This document shows positions 54,569-64,000 of a stretch of DNA of 64,000 nucleotides, one piece after another. The translations under genes were made by a program, and so were the position numbers. The DNA comes from Allosphingosinicella indica (lineage in GTDB: Bacteria; Pseudomonadota; Alphaproteobacteria; Sphingomonadales; Sphingomonadaceae): positions 2,719,501 through 2,783,500 of the forward strand of contig NZ_LT840185.1 of assembly GCF_900177405.1 (NCBI RefSeq), read 5' to 3'. Position 1 is the first letter of the stretch. Each line of letters opens with the position of its first letter. The notes beneath the pieces were generated by a model, which did not search any database, was not told the origin of the DNA, and was given only the letters and a program-made list of their open reading frames with translations.

Positions 54569-56731
54569 CTAGTGGCCCGGCACGCTGCGAAGGCGAAGCT
54601 TGGGCACCGACTTACGGCCACTACCGAGCGCCGCACCGCGACCGGATAGCGACGGGTTGGTCATGAAATAATGGTGAAGATTGAAGGGCCTCGAGCCGCC
54701 AGCGTCCAAGCGGTGATAAGTACCAGAGGGATCGAGCACCCAGCTCTGCTCATTGTCGATGAGGTTGGCGACCATCACCTGATCGAGCACCTGCTGATGT
54801 ACCGTGGGGTTCTCCAGTCGCAGCATGAACTCCACTCGCCGGTCGAAATTGCGCGGCATCCAGTCGGCGGAACTGATATAGACCAGCGCGTCCCGCCCGG
54901 GCAGGGCGGCGCCATTCCCGAAGCACCAGATGCGGCTGTGTTCCAGGAACCGGCCGACGATCGACTTCACCCGGATATTTTCGGACAGGCCGGCGACTCC
55001 GGGTCGGAGGCAGCAGATGCCGCGGATGACGAGATCTATCGAAACGCCCGCGGCGCTCGCTTCGTAGAGCTTGTCGATGATATCGGGATCGACCAGCGCG
55101 TTCATCTTCGCCCAGAGCGACGCCGGGCGCCCCGCGCGGGCATGATCGATTTCCGCATCGACGAGGCGGCACAGTTCGCGCCGCAGGTTGCGCGGCGAAA
55201 GGGTCAGCAGTTCCAGTCCGCGCGGCTCGACATAGCCGGTGATGTAATTGAAGAGCTGCCCGACATCGCGCCCAACACGCGCGTCGGCGGTGAAGTAACT
55301 GAGATCGGTATAGATGCGCGCCGTCACCGGGTGGTAATTGCCGGTGCCGAGGTGGCAGTAGGTGCGATAGACCTTGTCCTCGCGCCGGATGACCATCGAA
55401 GCCTTGGCGTGCGTCTTGAAGTCGATGAAGCCGTAGACGACCTGGACGCCCGCGCGCTCCAGCGCATTGGCCCAGAACAGATTCTGTTCCTCGTCGAATC
55501 GCGCCTTCAGTTCGACCACGGCAGTCACCGACTTGCCGGCTTCGGCGGCGTCGATCAGCGCACGGATGATCGCGGACTGCTTGCCGGCACGATAGAGCGT
55601 CTGCTTGATCGCGACGACGTCGGGATCTTCCGCCGCCTGGCGCAGGAAGGCCACCACCGCATCGAATGTCTCATAGGGGTGGTGGATGACAATGTCCTTG
55701 GAGCGGATCGCCGCGAAGCAATCGCCGCCATATTCGCGGATTCGCTCGGGAAAACGCGGCGTGAAGCTGGGGAACTTCAGGTCGGCGCGGTTCTCCTCGA
55801 CGATGAGGCCGAGGTCGGCGATGCCGAGGAAGCCGGTCGAGACGGAGACCAGCGCGTCGCCGGCATTGAGCCCGTCGCGCACCAGCTCTTCCAGTTCGGC
55901 CGGCATTCCGTCTTCCAGCTTCAGTCTGATGACGCGGCCGCGGCGGCGGCGCTTGATCGCGGTCTGATAGTAGCGGACGAGGTCCTCCGCCTCCTCCTCG
56001 ATCTCGATGTCGCTGTCGCGGATGATGCGAAAAGAACCCCCGTCGACATAGTCGTAGCCGGGGAATAGCGTCGCGATCTGGCGGCGGATCAGCGTCTCGA
56101 TCGCAATATAACGCGCACCCTCCCCTGGCAAACGGATGAACCGAGGCAGCGAGTTCGGCAGCATCACCAGCTCGCGGATGGGCTCGCCGTCGGACTGGCG
56201 CTTGAGATCGAAGATCAGCGACAGCGCCTTGTTGTAGACGAAGGGAAACGGGTGCGCCGGGTCGATCGCCTGCGGGGTCAGCACCGGAAGGATCTGCTCG
56301 CGGAAATGATCGTCGAGCCAAGCTGAGCATTCGGGGTCGATAGGCTCCATACCGATGACCGAGATGCCCGCCGCATCGAGCTCGGCGCGCAGGCTCTCCC
56401 ACGCGCGTTGCTGGCGGTCGGCGAGCGCCTCGACCGCCTCGGCGATCGCCGCCAGCGCATCGGACGCGCTCATCCCGTCTGCGGATTTCTCCTCGACCCC
56501 GCGAAGCTGCTGGCCCTTGAGCCCGGCGACGCGGACCATGAAGAATTCGTCGAGATTGTTGCCGGAGATGGAGAGGAAACGCAGCCGCTCAAGCAGCGGA
56601 TGGGCGGTGTTGCCAGCTTCCTCCAGCACCCGCTGGTTAAAGGCGAGCCAGCTCAGCTCCCGGTTGAAATAGCGCGGCGCGGGCTGCGCGGCAGGCGTGT
56701 CCTCCACCGTCTTGCTCGATCCGGCAACCAT
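54569..56731 (-). CDS. ppk1: Polyphosphate kinase 1
   Basis: Reversibly makes polyphosphate from ATP. The 720-residue protein begins RYFNRELSWLAFNQRVLEEA, the N-domain signature, and the catalytic PLD-like domains contain HHPYETFDAVVAFLRQA, TYCHLGTGNYHPVTARIYTD with the autophosphorylated-histidine region, and SADWMPRNFDRRVEFMLRLE. Full length. hdaA ends nine bases upstream, and ppx begins three bases downstream. Confidence 0.97.
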   Translation of the reverse strand: MVAGSSKTVEDTPAAQPAPRYFNRELSWLAFNQRVLEEAGNTAHPLLERLRFLSISGNNLDEFFMVRVAGLKGQQLRGVEEKSADGMSASDALAAIAEAVEALADRQQRAWESLRAELDAAGISVIGMEPIDPECSAWLDDHFREQILPVLTPQAIDPAHPFPFVYNKALSLIFDLKRQSDGEPIRELVMLPNSLPRFIRLPGEGARYIAIETLIRRQIATLFPGYDYVDGGSFRIIRDSDIEIEEEAEDLVRYYQTAIKRRRRGRVIRLKLEDGMPAELEELVRDGLNAGDALVSVSTGFLGIADLGLIVEENRADLKFPSFTPRFPERIREYGGDCFAAIRSKDIVIHHPYETFDAVVAFLRQAAEDPDVVAIKQTLYRAGKQSAIIRALIDAAEAGKSVTAVVELKARFDEEQNLFWANALERAGVQVVYGFIDFKTHAKASMVIRREDKVYRTYCHLGTGNYHPVTARIYTDLSYFTADARVGRDVGQLFNYITGYVEPRGLELLTLSPRNLRRELCRLVDAEIDHARAGRPASLWAKMNALVDPDIIDKLYEASAAGVSIDLVIRGICCLRPGVAGLSENIRVKSIVGRFLEHSRIWCFGNGAALPGRDALVYISSADWMPRNFDRRVEFMLRLENPTVHQQVLDQVMVANLIDNEQSWVLDPSGTYHRLDAGGSRPFNLHHYFMTNPSLSGRGAALGSGRKSVPKLRLRSVPGH

Positions 56732-56740
56732 GTTCGCTCC

Positions 56741-57361
56741 TCAGGCCCGCTGCTGAGCGCGGCGGATCAGCCCCGCCTCGCCGAGCGCGCGGCGCGCCAT
56801 TGGCACCGTCATCGACCTATGTTGCAGAAGCATGACACGGTCCAGCACATCGACCACCTGCTGGATCGCGACATAGCTGCGCTCGATGCGGGGAACCAGA
56901 TAATCCGCCAGTTCGGCAGGTGCCGCGATGCCGCGATCGCCGAGCAGCTTGACGATGAGCTGGCCGATCAGCGCATCGTCCGGCGCCTCGATGCGGATAT
57001 GCGGCGTCGCCGCCAGCCGCGAGCGCAGATCGGGGAGCGCGACCTCCCACGCCGGCGGTGGCGCGCGGGCGATGATGAGCAGCGGCCGGCGCCGTTCCTG
57101 CGCATCGTTCCAGGCGTGAAACAGCGCTTCTTCGTCATGGTCCTCAGCGTCGTCGAACAGGCGCCCGCCGGTTTTGCGGACGAAGATGCGGCCAAGAAGG
57201 CTGCGGCCCGATTTGCGCGGGCCGGTCAACAGCGTCGCCATAACCGGCCAGACCGACCAGCGGCGGAAGTGATCGAAGGCGGCGCGGTTGCTGTCCGAGA
57301 TCAGGAAGTCCGCATCGCCGTCCGCCACTGGCCAGTCGAGCGGCAGGGCGATCTGGCCCAT
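56741..57361 (-). CDS. hdaA: DnaA regulator HdaA (DnaA-like AAA+ protein)
   Basis: HdaA stimulates ATP hydrolysis by DnaA when bound to the beta clamp, limiting re-initiation. The 206-residue protein starts MGQIALPLDWP, and QIALPL fits the clamp-binding motif of Hda proteins. The AAA+ domain follows, but its Walker A reads GPRKSGRS, with Arg in place of the catalytic Lys, and Walker B (RPLLIIARAP) lacks acidic residues. A C-terminal lid (RIERSYVAIQQVVDVLDRVML) is present. ATP use may therefore differ from Caulobacter HdaA. It is four bases from the DUF2066-like gene upstream and nine from ppk1 downstream. Confidence 0.85.
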   Translation of the reverse strand: MGQIALPLDWPVADGDADFLISDSNRAAFDHFRRWSVWPVMATLLTGPRKSGRSLLGRIFVRKTGGRLFDDAEDHDEEALFHAWNDAQERRRPLLIIARAPPPAWEVALPDLRSRLAATPHIRIEAPDDALIGQLIVKLLGDRGIAAPAELADYLVPRIERSYVAIQQVVDVLDRVMLLQHRSMTVPMARRALGEAGLIRRAQQRA

Positions 57362-57365
57362 CGCG

Positions 57366-58622
57366 TTACTGACCCGGCCGCGAGATGGTAAGCGTGCTGC
57401 CCGACCCCGAGACGTTCCACCCCTGCGATTGCAGCGCAGCGGCCAGCGCAGCGCCTTCGCCGGCATAGGTGACGCGCATTACCGAGGTTCCGCCCAGCGC
57501 GAGGCTGGTCGTGATCGCCGAGGTGACGCCGGGGACGCGGCTTACTGAGAGTTCGGCCTGGCTCACTGCCGCCGCATTGGGCGTGGTGACCTGGATTGTG
57601 AAACTCGTCGCAGCGCCGACCGGCACCGGCGCAGTCGACTGGACCAACGGCGGTGGCGCTGCCGCCGCTTCGGCCGCAGCGTTGGCGGCCTCGATCTGCG
57701 CAGCGAGCGCCGCCGCAGGGTCGGGATTGCCGCCCAGCAAGGTCGAATCGACCTTGAGGAAGCCGGCGTTGAGCGCACGCGTATAGGCCGCATCGAGCCG
57801 CCGGACGCCCTCGTCCATCATCCGCGGGATCGCGGCGCTGCTGGCGGCGCGCAGCGTGAAACGATCGAGCACAACGCCATCCGGCCCGAAGCGAGCAACG
57901 AAATTTCCGATCGCCGGGCCGCCGGGATAGGAGCGGAGAAGCTGCACTTCAGGGATCACCACCCCCGAAGCGCCATATTGATCGAGCAGCATCCGCCACC
58001 AGGTCCGGCCGGGGCGATGCGTTTCAGCGGCATTGAGCAGAAGCGGATCGACCCCCGCCCCGGTCGGCCGGACATAATCGATCGCGCTGCCGCCGGTGCG
58101 GAACCGCGCCCATGCCCGCTGCCACTCGGTGCGCGACTCGAAGCTCTGCAGCGTCGATCCGGTGAGCATCACGGGGATGGTCAGCATCGGCGCGGAGCGG
58201 CGGACGATCCCGCCGACGCCCAGCATCTCGCCCGCGCGGCCGCGATCGAAGAGCACGCCCAGCCGCGCGACGTAGCGCGTGGGGCCGATCTGCTCTTCCT
58301 CGATCACGATACCGGTGACGAGGCCGTCGAGCGTCGATCCGGGCAGCGTCGGCGCTTCGCTCAGCGGGCGGCCGGTGGTGCGCGCCCAAAGGGCTTTGAA
58401 GCCCTTCGACTGCGCCTCGCGCCAACCGGCGAGCCGCGCCTCTTCGCTGCTCTTGCCGGAGGTATCGACCTCCACGCCCGTCACCTCCAGCGTCGAGGCG
58501 CTGTCGACCGGCGGCACGCCGCGATCGGCGCCTTCAAGCTGCGCCTCGACGGCACGCACGCCGACGAAGGCGAGCGCGACGAGCAGCAGCGAGACGAGGA
58601 GCGGGCGGGAAAGACGCGTCAC
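57366..58622 (-). CDS. DUF2066-like exported or membrane-anchored protein
   Basis: A protein of about 418 residues from the GTG at 58622, which has AAAGGCG before it and gives an N-terminal hydrophobic segment ([19 protein letters not shown]). A longer TTG start at 58700 would overlap purM and is less likely. [25 protein letters not shown] and [22 protein letters not shown] resemble the DUF2066 pattern. The C-terminal 70 residues look like a small beta-alpha-beta domain ([21 protein letters not shown]), sometimes annotated heavy-metal-associated-like, after an Ala/Pro-rich linker. Function is unknown. It heads the hdaA-ppk1-ppx group. Confidence 0.78.
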   Translation of the reverse strand: MTRLSRPLLVSLLLVALAFVGVRAVEAQLEGADRGVPPVDSASTLEVTGVEVDTSGKSSEEARLAGWREAQSKGFKALWARTTGRPLSEAPTLPGSTLDGLVTGIVIEEEQIGPTRYVARLGVLFDRGRAGEMLGVGGIVRRSAPMLTIPVMLTGSTLQSFESRTEWQRAWARFRTGGSAIDYVRPTGAGVDPLLLNAAETHRPGRTWWRMLLDQYGASGVVIPEVQLLRSYPGGPAIGNFVARFGPDGVVLDRFTLRAASSAAIPRMMDEGVRRLDAAYTRALNAGFLKVDSTLLGGNPDPAAALAAQIEAANAAAEAAAAPPPLVQSTAPVPVGAATSFTIQVTTPNAAAVSQAELSVSRVPGVTSAITTSLALGGTSVMRVTYAGEGAALAAALQSQGWNVSGSGSTLTISRPGQ

Positions 58623-58683
58623 GAGGCGCCTTTTGGCGAGTTGGGCGTGGAAATCCAAGCCCCATGCGGCTAGGCGCGGCAAG

Positions 58684-59790
58684 ATGAGCGACACCGACAA
58701 GACTTCCGAAGCCTATACCTATGCCAAGGCTGGCGTTTCGATCGCCGCCGGCAATGCGCTGGTGAAGGCGATCGGCCCGCTGGCGAAATCGACCGCACGG
58801 CCGGGCGCCGATGCCTCGCTCGGCGGATTCGGCGGGTTCTTCGACCTCAAAGCGGCAGGCTATAGCGATCCGCTGCTGGTCGCCGCGAACGACGGCGTCG
58901 GCACCAAGCTCAAGCTCGCGATCGAAAGCGGCCATCACGACGGCGTCGGCATCGATCTTGTCGCGATGTGCGCCAACGATCTCATCGTGCAGGGCGCCGA
59001 GCCGCTTTTCTTCCTCGACTATTTCGCCACCGGGCGGCTCGACAACGCCATCGCCGAGCGGGTGATCGCGGGGATCGCCGAAGGCTGCCGCATTGCGGGT
59101 TGCGCGCTGATTGGCGGCGAGACCGCCGAAATGCCGGGCATGTATGCCGATGGCGATTATGATCTCGCGGGCTTCTGCGTCGGCGCGGTCGAACGCGGCG
59201 AAGCGCTGACCGGCGGCAAGGTCACCGACGGCGACGTCATCCTCGGCCTCGCCTCGTCGGGCGTCCATTCGAACGGCTATTCGCTCGTTCGCCGCCTCGC
59301 TGCCGACAAGGGCTGGAAGCTCGACCGCCCTGCCCTCTTCGACAACGAGACTTTGCTGATCGACGCGCTGATGGCGCCGACCCGCATCTACGTGAAGCCG
59401 CTGCTGCCCCTGATCCGCGCCGGCCGCATCCATGCGCTGGCGCACATCACCGGCGGCGGCCTTCTCGAGAATATTCCCCGCGTCCTGCCGGACGGTCTTC
59501 GCGCGCATGTCGACGCCGGCGCTTGGGAGCAGCCGCGGCTGATGGCTTTCCTCCAGGCGCAGGGCAACATCGAGCCCGAGGAGATGGCGCGCACCTTCAA
59601 CTGCGGCATCGGTATGGCGCTGGTCGTCCCGGCTGGCGAGGCGGATGCGATGATCCGCGATCTCGAGGCCGCGGGCGAAACCGCCTTCGCTATCGGCCGC
59701 GTCGCGGCGGGCACCAAAGGCTGCACCGTCACGGGATCAGACGGAACCTGGAGCGCGCGCGTGGCGTGGACCGCCGGGCATGACGGCTGA
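58684..59790 (+). CDS. purM: Phosphoribosylformylglycinamidine cyclo-ligase
   Basis: Makes aminoimidazole ribonucleotide from FGAM with ATP. The 368-residue protein has [15 protein letters not shown] near residue 11, [50 protein letters not shown], and the C-terminal [15 protein letters not shown]. The ATG at 58684 is used; an upstream continuation lacks PurM similarity. purN overlaps its last 11 bases. Confidence 0.97.
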   Translation: MSDTDKTSEAYTYAKAGVSIAAGNALVKAIGPLAKSTARPGADASLGGFGGFFDLKAAGYSDPLLVAANDGVGTKLKLAIESGHHDGVGIDLVAMCANDLIVQGAEPLFFLDYFATGRLDNAIAERVIAGIAEGCRIAGCALIGGETAEMPGMYADGDYDLAGFCVGAVERGEALTGGKVTDGDVILGLASSGVHSNGYSLVRRLAADKGWKLDRPALFDNETLLIDALMAPTRIYVKPLLPLIRAGRIHALAHITGGGLLENIPRVLPDGLRAHVDAGAWEQPRLMAFLQAQGNIEPEEMARTFNCGIGMALVVPAGEADAMIRDLEAAGETAFAIGRVAAGTKGCTVTGSDGTWSARVAWTAGHDG

Positions 59791-60379
59791 GCGCGTCCGC
59801 GTCGGCGTGCTCCTCTCCGGCCGCGGCACCAATCTCGCCGCGCTGGTCGAACATCGCCGTCGCGACCCTGATCGCGCGTACGACATCGTAGCGGTCGCCT
59901 CGAACGTCCCCGAGGCGCGCGGGCTGGTGCTGGCCAAGCGTTACGGCATCCCCACATGGGCGCAGAGCCACAAGGGGCTCGAGCGCGCGGCCTTCGACGA
60001 TCTGGTCGATGCCGAGCTGCGCGCTCGCGAGGTGGAGGTGGTGGCGCTGGCGGGCTATATGCGGCTGCTGTCGCCGGAGTTCATCCGCAAGTGGGAGGGC
60101 CGCATCCTCAACATCCATCCCTCGCTGCTGCCGCTCCACAAGGGGCTCGACACGCACCGGCGCGCGCTGATGGCGGGAGATCTGGAGGCGGGTTGCTCGG
60201 TCCACGTTGTCACCGAGGACCTTGATGACGGTCCGGTCGTCGCGCAGGCCCGCGTCCGCATTGCCGCCCGCGACGATGCCGATTCGCTCGGCGCGCGTGT
60301 GCTGGCCGAAGAGCATAAGCTCTATCCCGAGGCGCTCAACGCGTTCTGCCGCGCTTTCATCGGGCGACCCCCAGAATGA
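59780..60379 (+). CDS. purN: Phosphoribosylglycinamide formyltransferase 1
   Basis: Folate-dependent GAR transformylase of purine synthesis. The 199-residue protein has [16 protein letters not shown] near residue 8, [18 protein letters not shown], the catalytic Asn-His block [22 protein letters not shown], and the catalytic Asp in [16 protein letters not shown]. It overlaps purM by 11 bases. purT, encoded at 8.6 kb, can do the same step from formate. Confidence 0.97.
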   Translation: MTAERVRVGVLLSGRGTNLAALVEHRRRDPDRAYDIVAVASNVPEARGLVLAKRYGIPTWAQSHKGLERAAFDDLVDAELRAREVEVVALAGYMRLLSPEFIRKWEGRILNIHPSLLPLHKGLDTHRRALMAGDLEAGCSVHVVTEDLDDGPVVAQARVRIAARDDADSLGARVLAEEHKLYPEALNAFCRAFIGRPPE

Positions 60380-60738
60380 GCGCAACGCTCGATCAGGTCC
60401 GCGCGATCTGTTTGGCGCTGCCGGAAAGCGCCGAGAAGATTTCGCACGGCATCCCGGCCTTTTCGGTCGCCGGCAAGATGTTCGCCTATTTCCGCGACGA
60501 TCATCACGGCGATGGGAAGACGGTGGTGTGCGTCAAGACCAGCGGACGCGAAGAGCAGGATCTGCTGATCGAGGCGGACCCCGATCTCTATAGCTGGCCG
60601 GCCTATATCGGCCCCTCCGGCTGGATCGCGATCAACATCGCGCCTGAGAACACCGACTGGGATCATGTCGGCGACCGTATCGCGCAGAGTTGGGAGTTGG
60701 CCGCGCCGCGACGGCTGCTGGAAGCGGGCGGGCGTTGA
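60376..60738 (+). CDS. MmcQ/YjbR-family protein
   Basis: A 120-residue cytoplasmic protein of the YjbR (CyaY-like, DNA-binding) family: LDQVRAICLALPESAEKISHGIPAFSV near residue 5, FAYFRDD, VCVKTSGREEQDLLIEADPDLY, and the conserved GPSGWIAINI. The family has a double-wing fold of uncertain role. The ATG overlaps the purN stop, and its own stop overlaps the TTG start of the next gene. Confidence 0.9.
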   Translation: MSATLDQVRAICLALPESAEKISHGIPAFSVAGKMFAYFRDDHHGDGKTVVCVKTSGREEQDLLIEADPDLYSWPAYIGPSGWIAINIAPENTDWDHVGDRIAQSWELAAPRRLLEAGGR

Positions 60739-61394
60739 GCGAGACCCCAAAAACGCCCGAGGAGAAGCGCGAGGCGGCCGCAATCCGCCGCCGCTGGATA
60801 ACGCTGGGCGAATTGCTGGCGGTGGCCGCGGTGGTCATATCCGCGCTCACTTTCTGGAACAGTTATTCGGAGCGGCGATCGAGCGATGCGACGCGCGCCG
60901 CCGAAGCCGAAGAGCGCGCCGCTGCCAAGGCGAGGGATGCCGAGCGCAATCGCCGGATCACGCTGCGCGCGGCCATCGCGGAGGACGGCCGCACGCTGAC
61001 GGTCGCGCCGGTGGATGAAGATCAGGCCGTCCAGAGCCTGGCCATCGCCTTTCCCAAGGATCTCCGCGCCGCACCCATCGACGCGGTAATCGAACCGCGG
61101 ATCGAGTCGCGCTGGCTGCGTGACGCGGCCCGTGCGGCGCGCCGCCTGTCGGGCCGCGAGAACCAGCCGGGAGACCGCCGCCTGCCGGTGGCGATCACCA
61201 CTCGCTTCATCACCGACGGCGAGACCTTCACCGACGTGACGCTCTACGACATCGGCTACCGGATCGACGGTAGCCTGTTGGGCGGCACCGAGGTCACGCT
61301 GCGCGGCCTATCCCAACTGGAACGGGCCCGGGCGTCAAACGCCCAGGCCCGTCTCGATGCGATCTGGCAATCGCGGCGCTCCTCACGCCGCTGA
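60735..61394 (+). CDS. Membrane-anchored protein of unknown function
   Basis: A protein of about 219 residues. Start TTG at 60735 is chosen because it overlaps the upstream stop as TTGA. After a charged N-terminus (SETPKTPEEKREAAAIRRR) comes one membrane segment, LGELLAVAAVVISALTFW, then a short Ala/Arg/Glu-rich coiled coil (TRAAEAEERAAAKARDAERNRR). The soluble domain contains TLRAAIAEDGRTLTVAPVDE and ITTRFITDGETFTDVTLYDI. No known family is recognised. The topology suggests an N-in, single-pass protein facing the periplasm. Confidence 0.75.
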   Translation: MSETPKTPEEKREAAAIRRRWITLGELLAVAAVVISALTFWNSYSERRSSDATRAAEAEERAAAKARDAERNRRITLRAAIAEDGRTLTVAPVDEDQAVQSLAIAFPKDLRAAPIDAVIEPRIESRWLRDAARAARRLSGRENQPGDRRLPVAITTRFITDGETFTDVTLYDIGYRIDGSLLGGTEVTLRGLSQLERARASNAQARLDAIWQSRRSSRR

Positions 61395-61401
61395 CCGCCG
61401 G

Positions 61402-61824
<423 letters not shown>

Positions 61825-61913
61825 GGCGGTGCGAGGCTCCATCATATCGGGTGGATGTCGGGAATCGGCGGCTCTCTAGGGCCGACCCGGAAAAAGGGCA
61901 AGCGCGAGGGGCG

Positions 61914-62351
61914 TTACGGCCCTTCGATCCAGCGGCCGCGGTCGTCCTGCTTCCAGAAGCGCCGCTCGACACCTTCGCGCCCGCCGAGCGCCCTCCACGC
62001 CCCGCGCGCGTCGTCCAGCCTCGCCGAATCGAAGAAATAGAAGGCGCGCTCGAAGCCGAGCGCCTCCTCGCGCCAGATCCCGTCGGCGATCGCCACGTTG
62101 CGCGCGCCGTTCACTGCGGCTGGTCCGGACGAAAGCAGCACGGGCTGCTCGGCATCGCCCTCCGCGCCCGCCCGGCCGTGCGGCAGGAAACTGTCGGGCC
62201 GATAGGTCCAGAGCTGCGCGTCGATCCGCGCGAGCAGGGCTTCTTCGCCGACGACGAGCAGCCGACCGCCGCCTGCCACCACCTTTTCCGCGACGGCAGG
62301 CAGCACTCGCTCCAGCGGCGAGGCGGCAAGGTGATAGAAGTCGACGGTCAC
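61914..62351 (-). CDS. holC: DNA polymerase III chi subunit
   Basis: Links the clamp loader to SSB. The 145-residue protein has VDFYHLAASPLERVLPAVAEKVVAGGGRLLV at the N-terminus, LLARIDAQLWTYRPDSFLPHG near residue 40, and VERRFWKQDDRGRWIEGP at the end. It starts 16 bases after pepA on the same strand and is probably co-transcribed with it. Confidence 0.93.
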   Translation of the reverse strand: MTVDFYHLAASPLERVLPAVAEKVVAGGGRLLVVGEEALLARIDAQLWTYRPDSFLPHGRAGAEGDAEQPVLLSSGPAAVNGARNVAIADGIWREEALGFERAFYFFDSARLDDARGAWRALGGREGVERRFWKQDDRGRWIEGP

Positions 62352-62367
62352 GCTGATCGTGGCGGCA

Positions 62368-63843
62368 TCAGCTTTCGTAATTGTCCGCGACGAAGCGGTC
62401 GAGCAGCGCGACGCCGAAGCCGGTGGCGCCCTTATCCCACAAGGTGCCGGGTTTGCTCGCCCAGACGGTCCCCGCCACGTCGAGATGCGCCCACTTCACA
62501 CCGTCCTCGACGAAGCGCTGCAGGAAGGTCGCTGCGGTGATCGATCCGCCTTCGCGCGGGCCAGTGTTCTTCATGTCCGCAATCGGCGAGTCCATCAGCT
62601 TGTCGTAGGCATCGCCCAGCGGAAAACGCCACAGCTTGTCGCCGGTCTTCATGCCCGCATCGGCCAGCTTCTCGGCCAGGCCGTTGTCGTTGGAAAACAT
62701 GCCCGCATATTCGAAGCCCAGCGAGATCACCATCGCGCCGGTCAGCGTCGCGAGATCGACCATCACCTCGGGCTTGAACTCGCGCTGCGCCCAGGTCATC
62801 GCGTCGCACAGCACCAGCCGTCCCTCGGCATCGGTGTTGATCACCTCGATCGTCTGGCCGGACATGGAGGTCACGACATCGCCCGGACGCTGCGCATTGC
62901 CGTCGGGCATATTCTCGACTAGCCCGCAGATGCCGACGACGTTGGCCTTGGCCTTGCGATCGGCGAGCGCCTTCATCGCCCCGGCCACCGCGCCGGCGCC
63001 GCCCATGTCCCACTTCATTGCCTCCATACCAGCGGCCGGCTTGATCGAAATGCCACCGGTATCGAAGGTAACGCCCTTGCCGATGAGCACGACGGGCTTT
63101 GCCGATCCGCCGCCGTTCCAGCGCATCACCAGCAGTTGCGGCGCCCGCACCGAGCCCTGCGCCACGCCCAGCAGTGCCCCCATGCCGAGCTTCGCCATCG
63201 CCGGACCGTCGAGCACGTCGATCTCGACCCCCGTGCCGGCGAGCGACTCCCGAACGCGGGCGACGAAGCTTTCGGGGTAGATGATGTTGGCGGGCTCGGT
63301 GACCAGCTCGCGGGTCAGCTTTACGCCCTCGAGTAGCGCGGCCTTGCGCGCCCAGGCTTCCTCCGCGCCGCCGCCAGCGCCCACCACGACCACCTCGGCC
63401 AGCGTCGGCTTCGCCTTCTTGCCGAGCTTGGTGCGGTATTTGTCATAACGCCAGCCGCGCGCCGCCGCGCCGTAGGCGATGCGCGCGGCTTCCTCGCCGC
63501 CGAGATCGAGGCCGGAGACGTCTACCACCAGCTTGACCTCGCCCGAGCAGAGCAGCCGAGCGCTTAAAGCTCCGCCGATCCGCTCGTAAAGCGCCTCGTC
63601 GTCGCGCTTGCCGCCGAGGCCGATGAGCAGCAGCCGCCGCGCGGAATCGCCTTCGTTGACGAAGCTCTCGGCGATCGTCGCCGCTTCGCGATCGAAACGC
63701 TGCGCGTCGGCGGCGCGGATCGCGAGCTGGCGCCCCGCCTCGTCGAAGCTGCTCAATCGATCGGCGATCTGATCCTCGCTCCATAGCGGGATGGCGAGCG
63801 CATAGGCGCCTTCGGGACGGCGATCGGCGAAGCTGATCTTCAT
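62368..63843 (-). CDS. pepA: Leucyl aminopeptidase (M17)
   Basis: Zinc/manganese aminopeptidase, cytosolic hexamer. The 491-residue protein has an N-terminal regulatory domain and a catalytic domain with VLIGKGVTFDTGGISIKP, MKWDMGGAGAVAGAM, and the signature NTDAEGRLVLCDAMTW. The ATG at 63843 is the natural start. The 157 bases beyond it to the window edge contain no coding sequence I can support. Confidence 0.97.
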   Translation of the reverse strand: MKISFADRRPEGAYALAIPLWSEDQIADRLSSFDEAGRQLAIRAADAQRFDREAATIAESFVNEGDSARRLLLIGLGGKRDDEALYERIGGALSARLLCSGEVKLVVDVSGLDLGGEEAARIAYGAAARGWRYDKYRTKLGKKAKPTLAEVVVVGAGGGAEEAWARKAALLEGVKLTRELVTEPANIIYPESFVARVRESLAGTGVEIDVLDGPAMAKLGMGALLGVAQGSVRAPQLLVMRWNGGGSAKPVVLIGKGVTFDTGGISIKPAAGMEAMKWDMGGAGAVAGAMKALADRKAKANVVGICGLVENMPDGNAQRPGDVVTSMSGQTIEVINTDAEGRLVLCDAMTWAQREFKPEVMVDLATLTGAMVISLGFEYAGMFSNDNGLAEKLADAGMKTGDKLWRFPLGDAYDKLMDSPIADMKNTGPREGGSITAATFLQRFVEDGVKWAHLDVAGTVWASKPGTLWDKGATGFGVALLDRFVADNYES

Positions 63844-64000
63844 GAAGCGATGACCTTATTTTACGATGAGTGGAAAAACGAACGGTTGCCGCCTGATAGG
63901 CAAAGTGGGTGGCAAGCGCAAAGGGCGGCGCTTCGCCATTGCGGCGCCGCGCGGCGGGTGCGATAGGCCAAGGCGTCGCGCGTGCCACAGCGGCGGGGAT

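Overview
The window is high-GC, densely packed chromosomal DNA from an alphaproteobacterium, most likely a Sphingomonas-type sphingomonad. The evidence is the CckA phosphorelay kinase, an HdaA-type replication regulator, the recG-sdhE-mfd and addA-trxA synteny, DOMON-like and DUF2062 proteins, and the intergenic dyad repeats typical of that family (GAGCTTGTCGAAG ... CTTCGACAAGCTC). About 54 protein genes and one tRNA are supported. No insertion sequence, prophage, integrase, CRISPR array or rRNA is visible, and no gene-free stretch exceeds 300 bases. Base composition and codon choice look uniform, so this reads as core genome rather than an island.

Layout, 0-10 kb: the 3' part of a PHA synthase gene, then three genes for distal valine catabolism (3-hydroxyisobutyryl-CoA hydrolase, enoyl-CoA hydratase, 3-hydroxyisobutyrate dehydrogenase). 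Next come wecB, a divergent glpK/glpD pair for glycerol use, purT and an unrecognised gene. 10-18 kb: a MoxR ATPase, entericidin-like lipoprotein and VWA (CoxE-like) operon; a minus-strand group of DOMON-like protein, NamZ-like muramidase and TPR-sulfotransferase; tyrS; and a secreted protein with a possible permuted papain fold. 18-30 kb: recG, sdhE, mfd, two convergent EAL phosphodiesterase-type proteins with decayed GGDEF domains, nadK, tRNA-Asn, a VanZ-like protein and a PilZ protein.

30-46 kb: secA, trxA, addA (with no addB beside it), a YbaL-type antiporter, crcB with a DUF486 protein, a lone receiver protein, cckA, an M13 peptidase, DUF2062, smpB and dapA. 46-64 kb: a soluble lytic transglycosylase, greB, an EF-hand-like lipoprotein, aspS, rnd, an I78 inhibitor, then ppx, ppk1, hdaA and a DUF2066-like gene on the minus strand, divergent from purM-purN-MmcQ. 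The window closes with ndk, holC and pepA on the minus strand.

How they fit together: carbon storage (PHA, polyphosphate), glycerol and valine catabolism, envelope turnover, DNA repair and cell-cycle/c-di-GMP control are all represented. The points most worth a second look are the small lipoprotein gene inside the MoxR/VWA operon, the two convergent EAL proteins near a PilZ gene that has a CtrA-like upstream site, addA without addB, altered key motifs in PhaC and HdaA, and a possible permuted NlpC/P60-like protein. I found no clear new multi-gene system.
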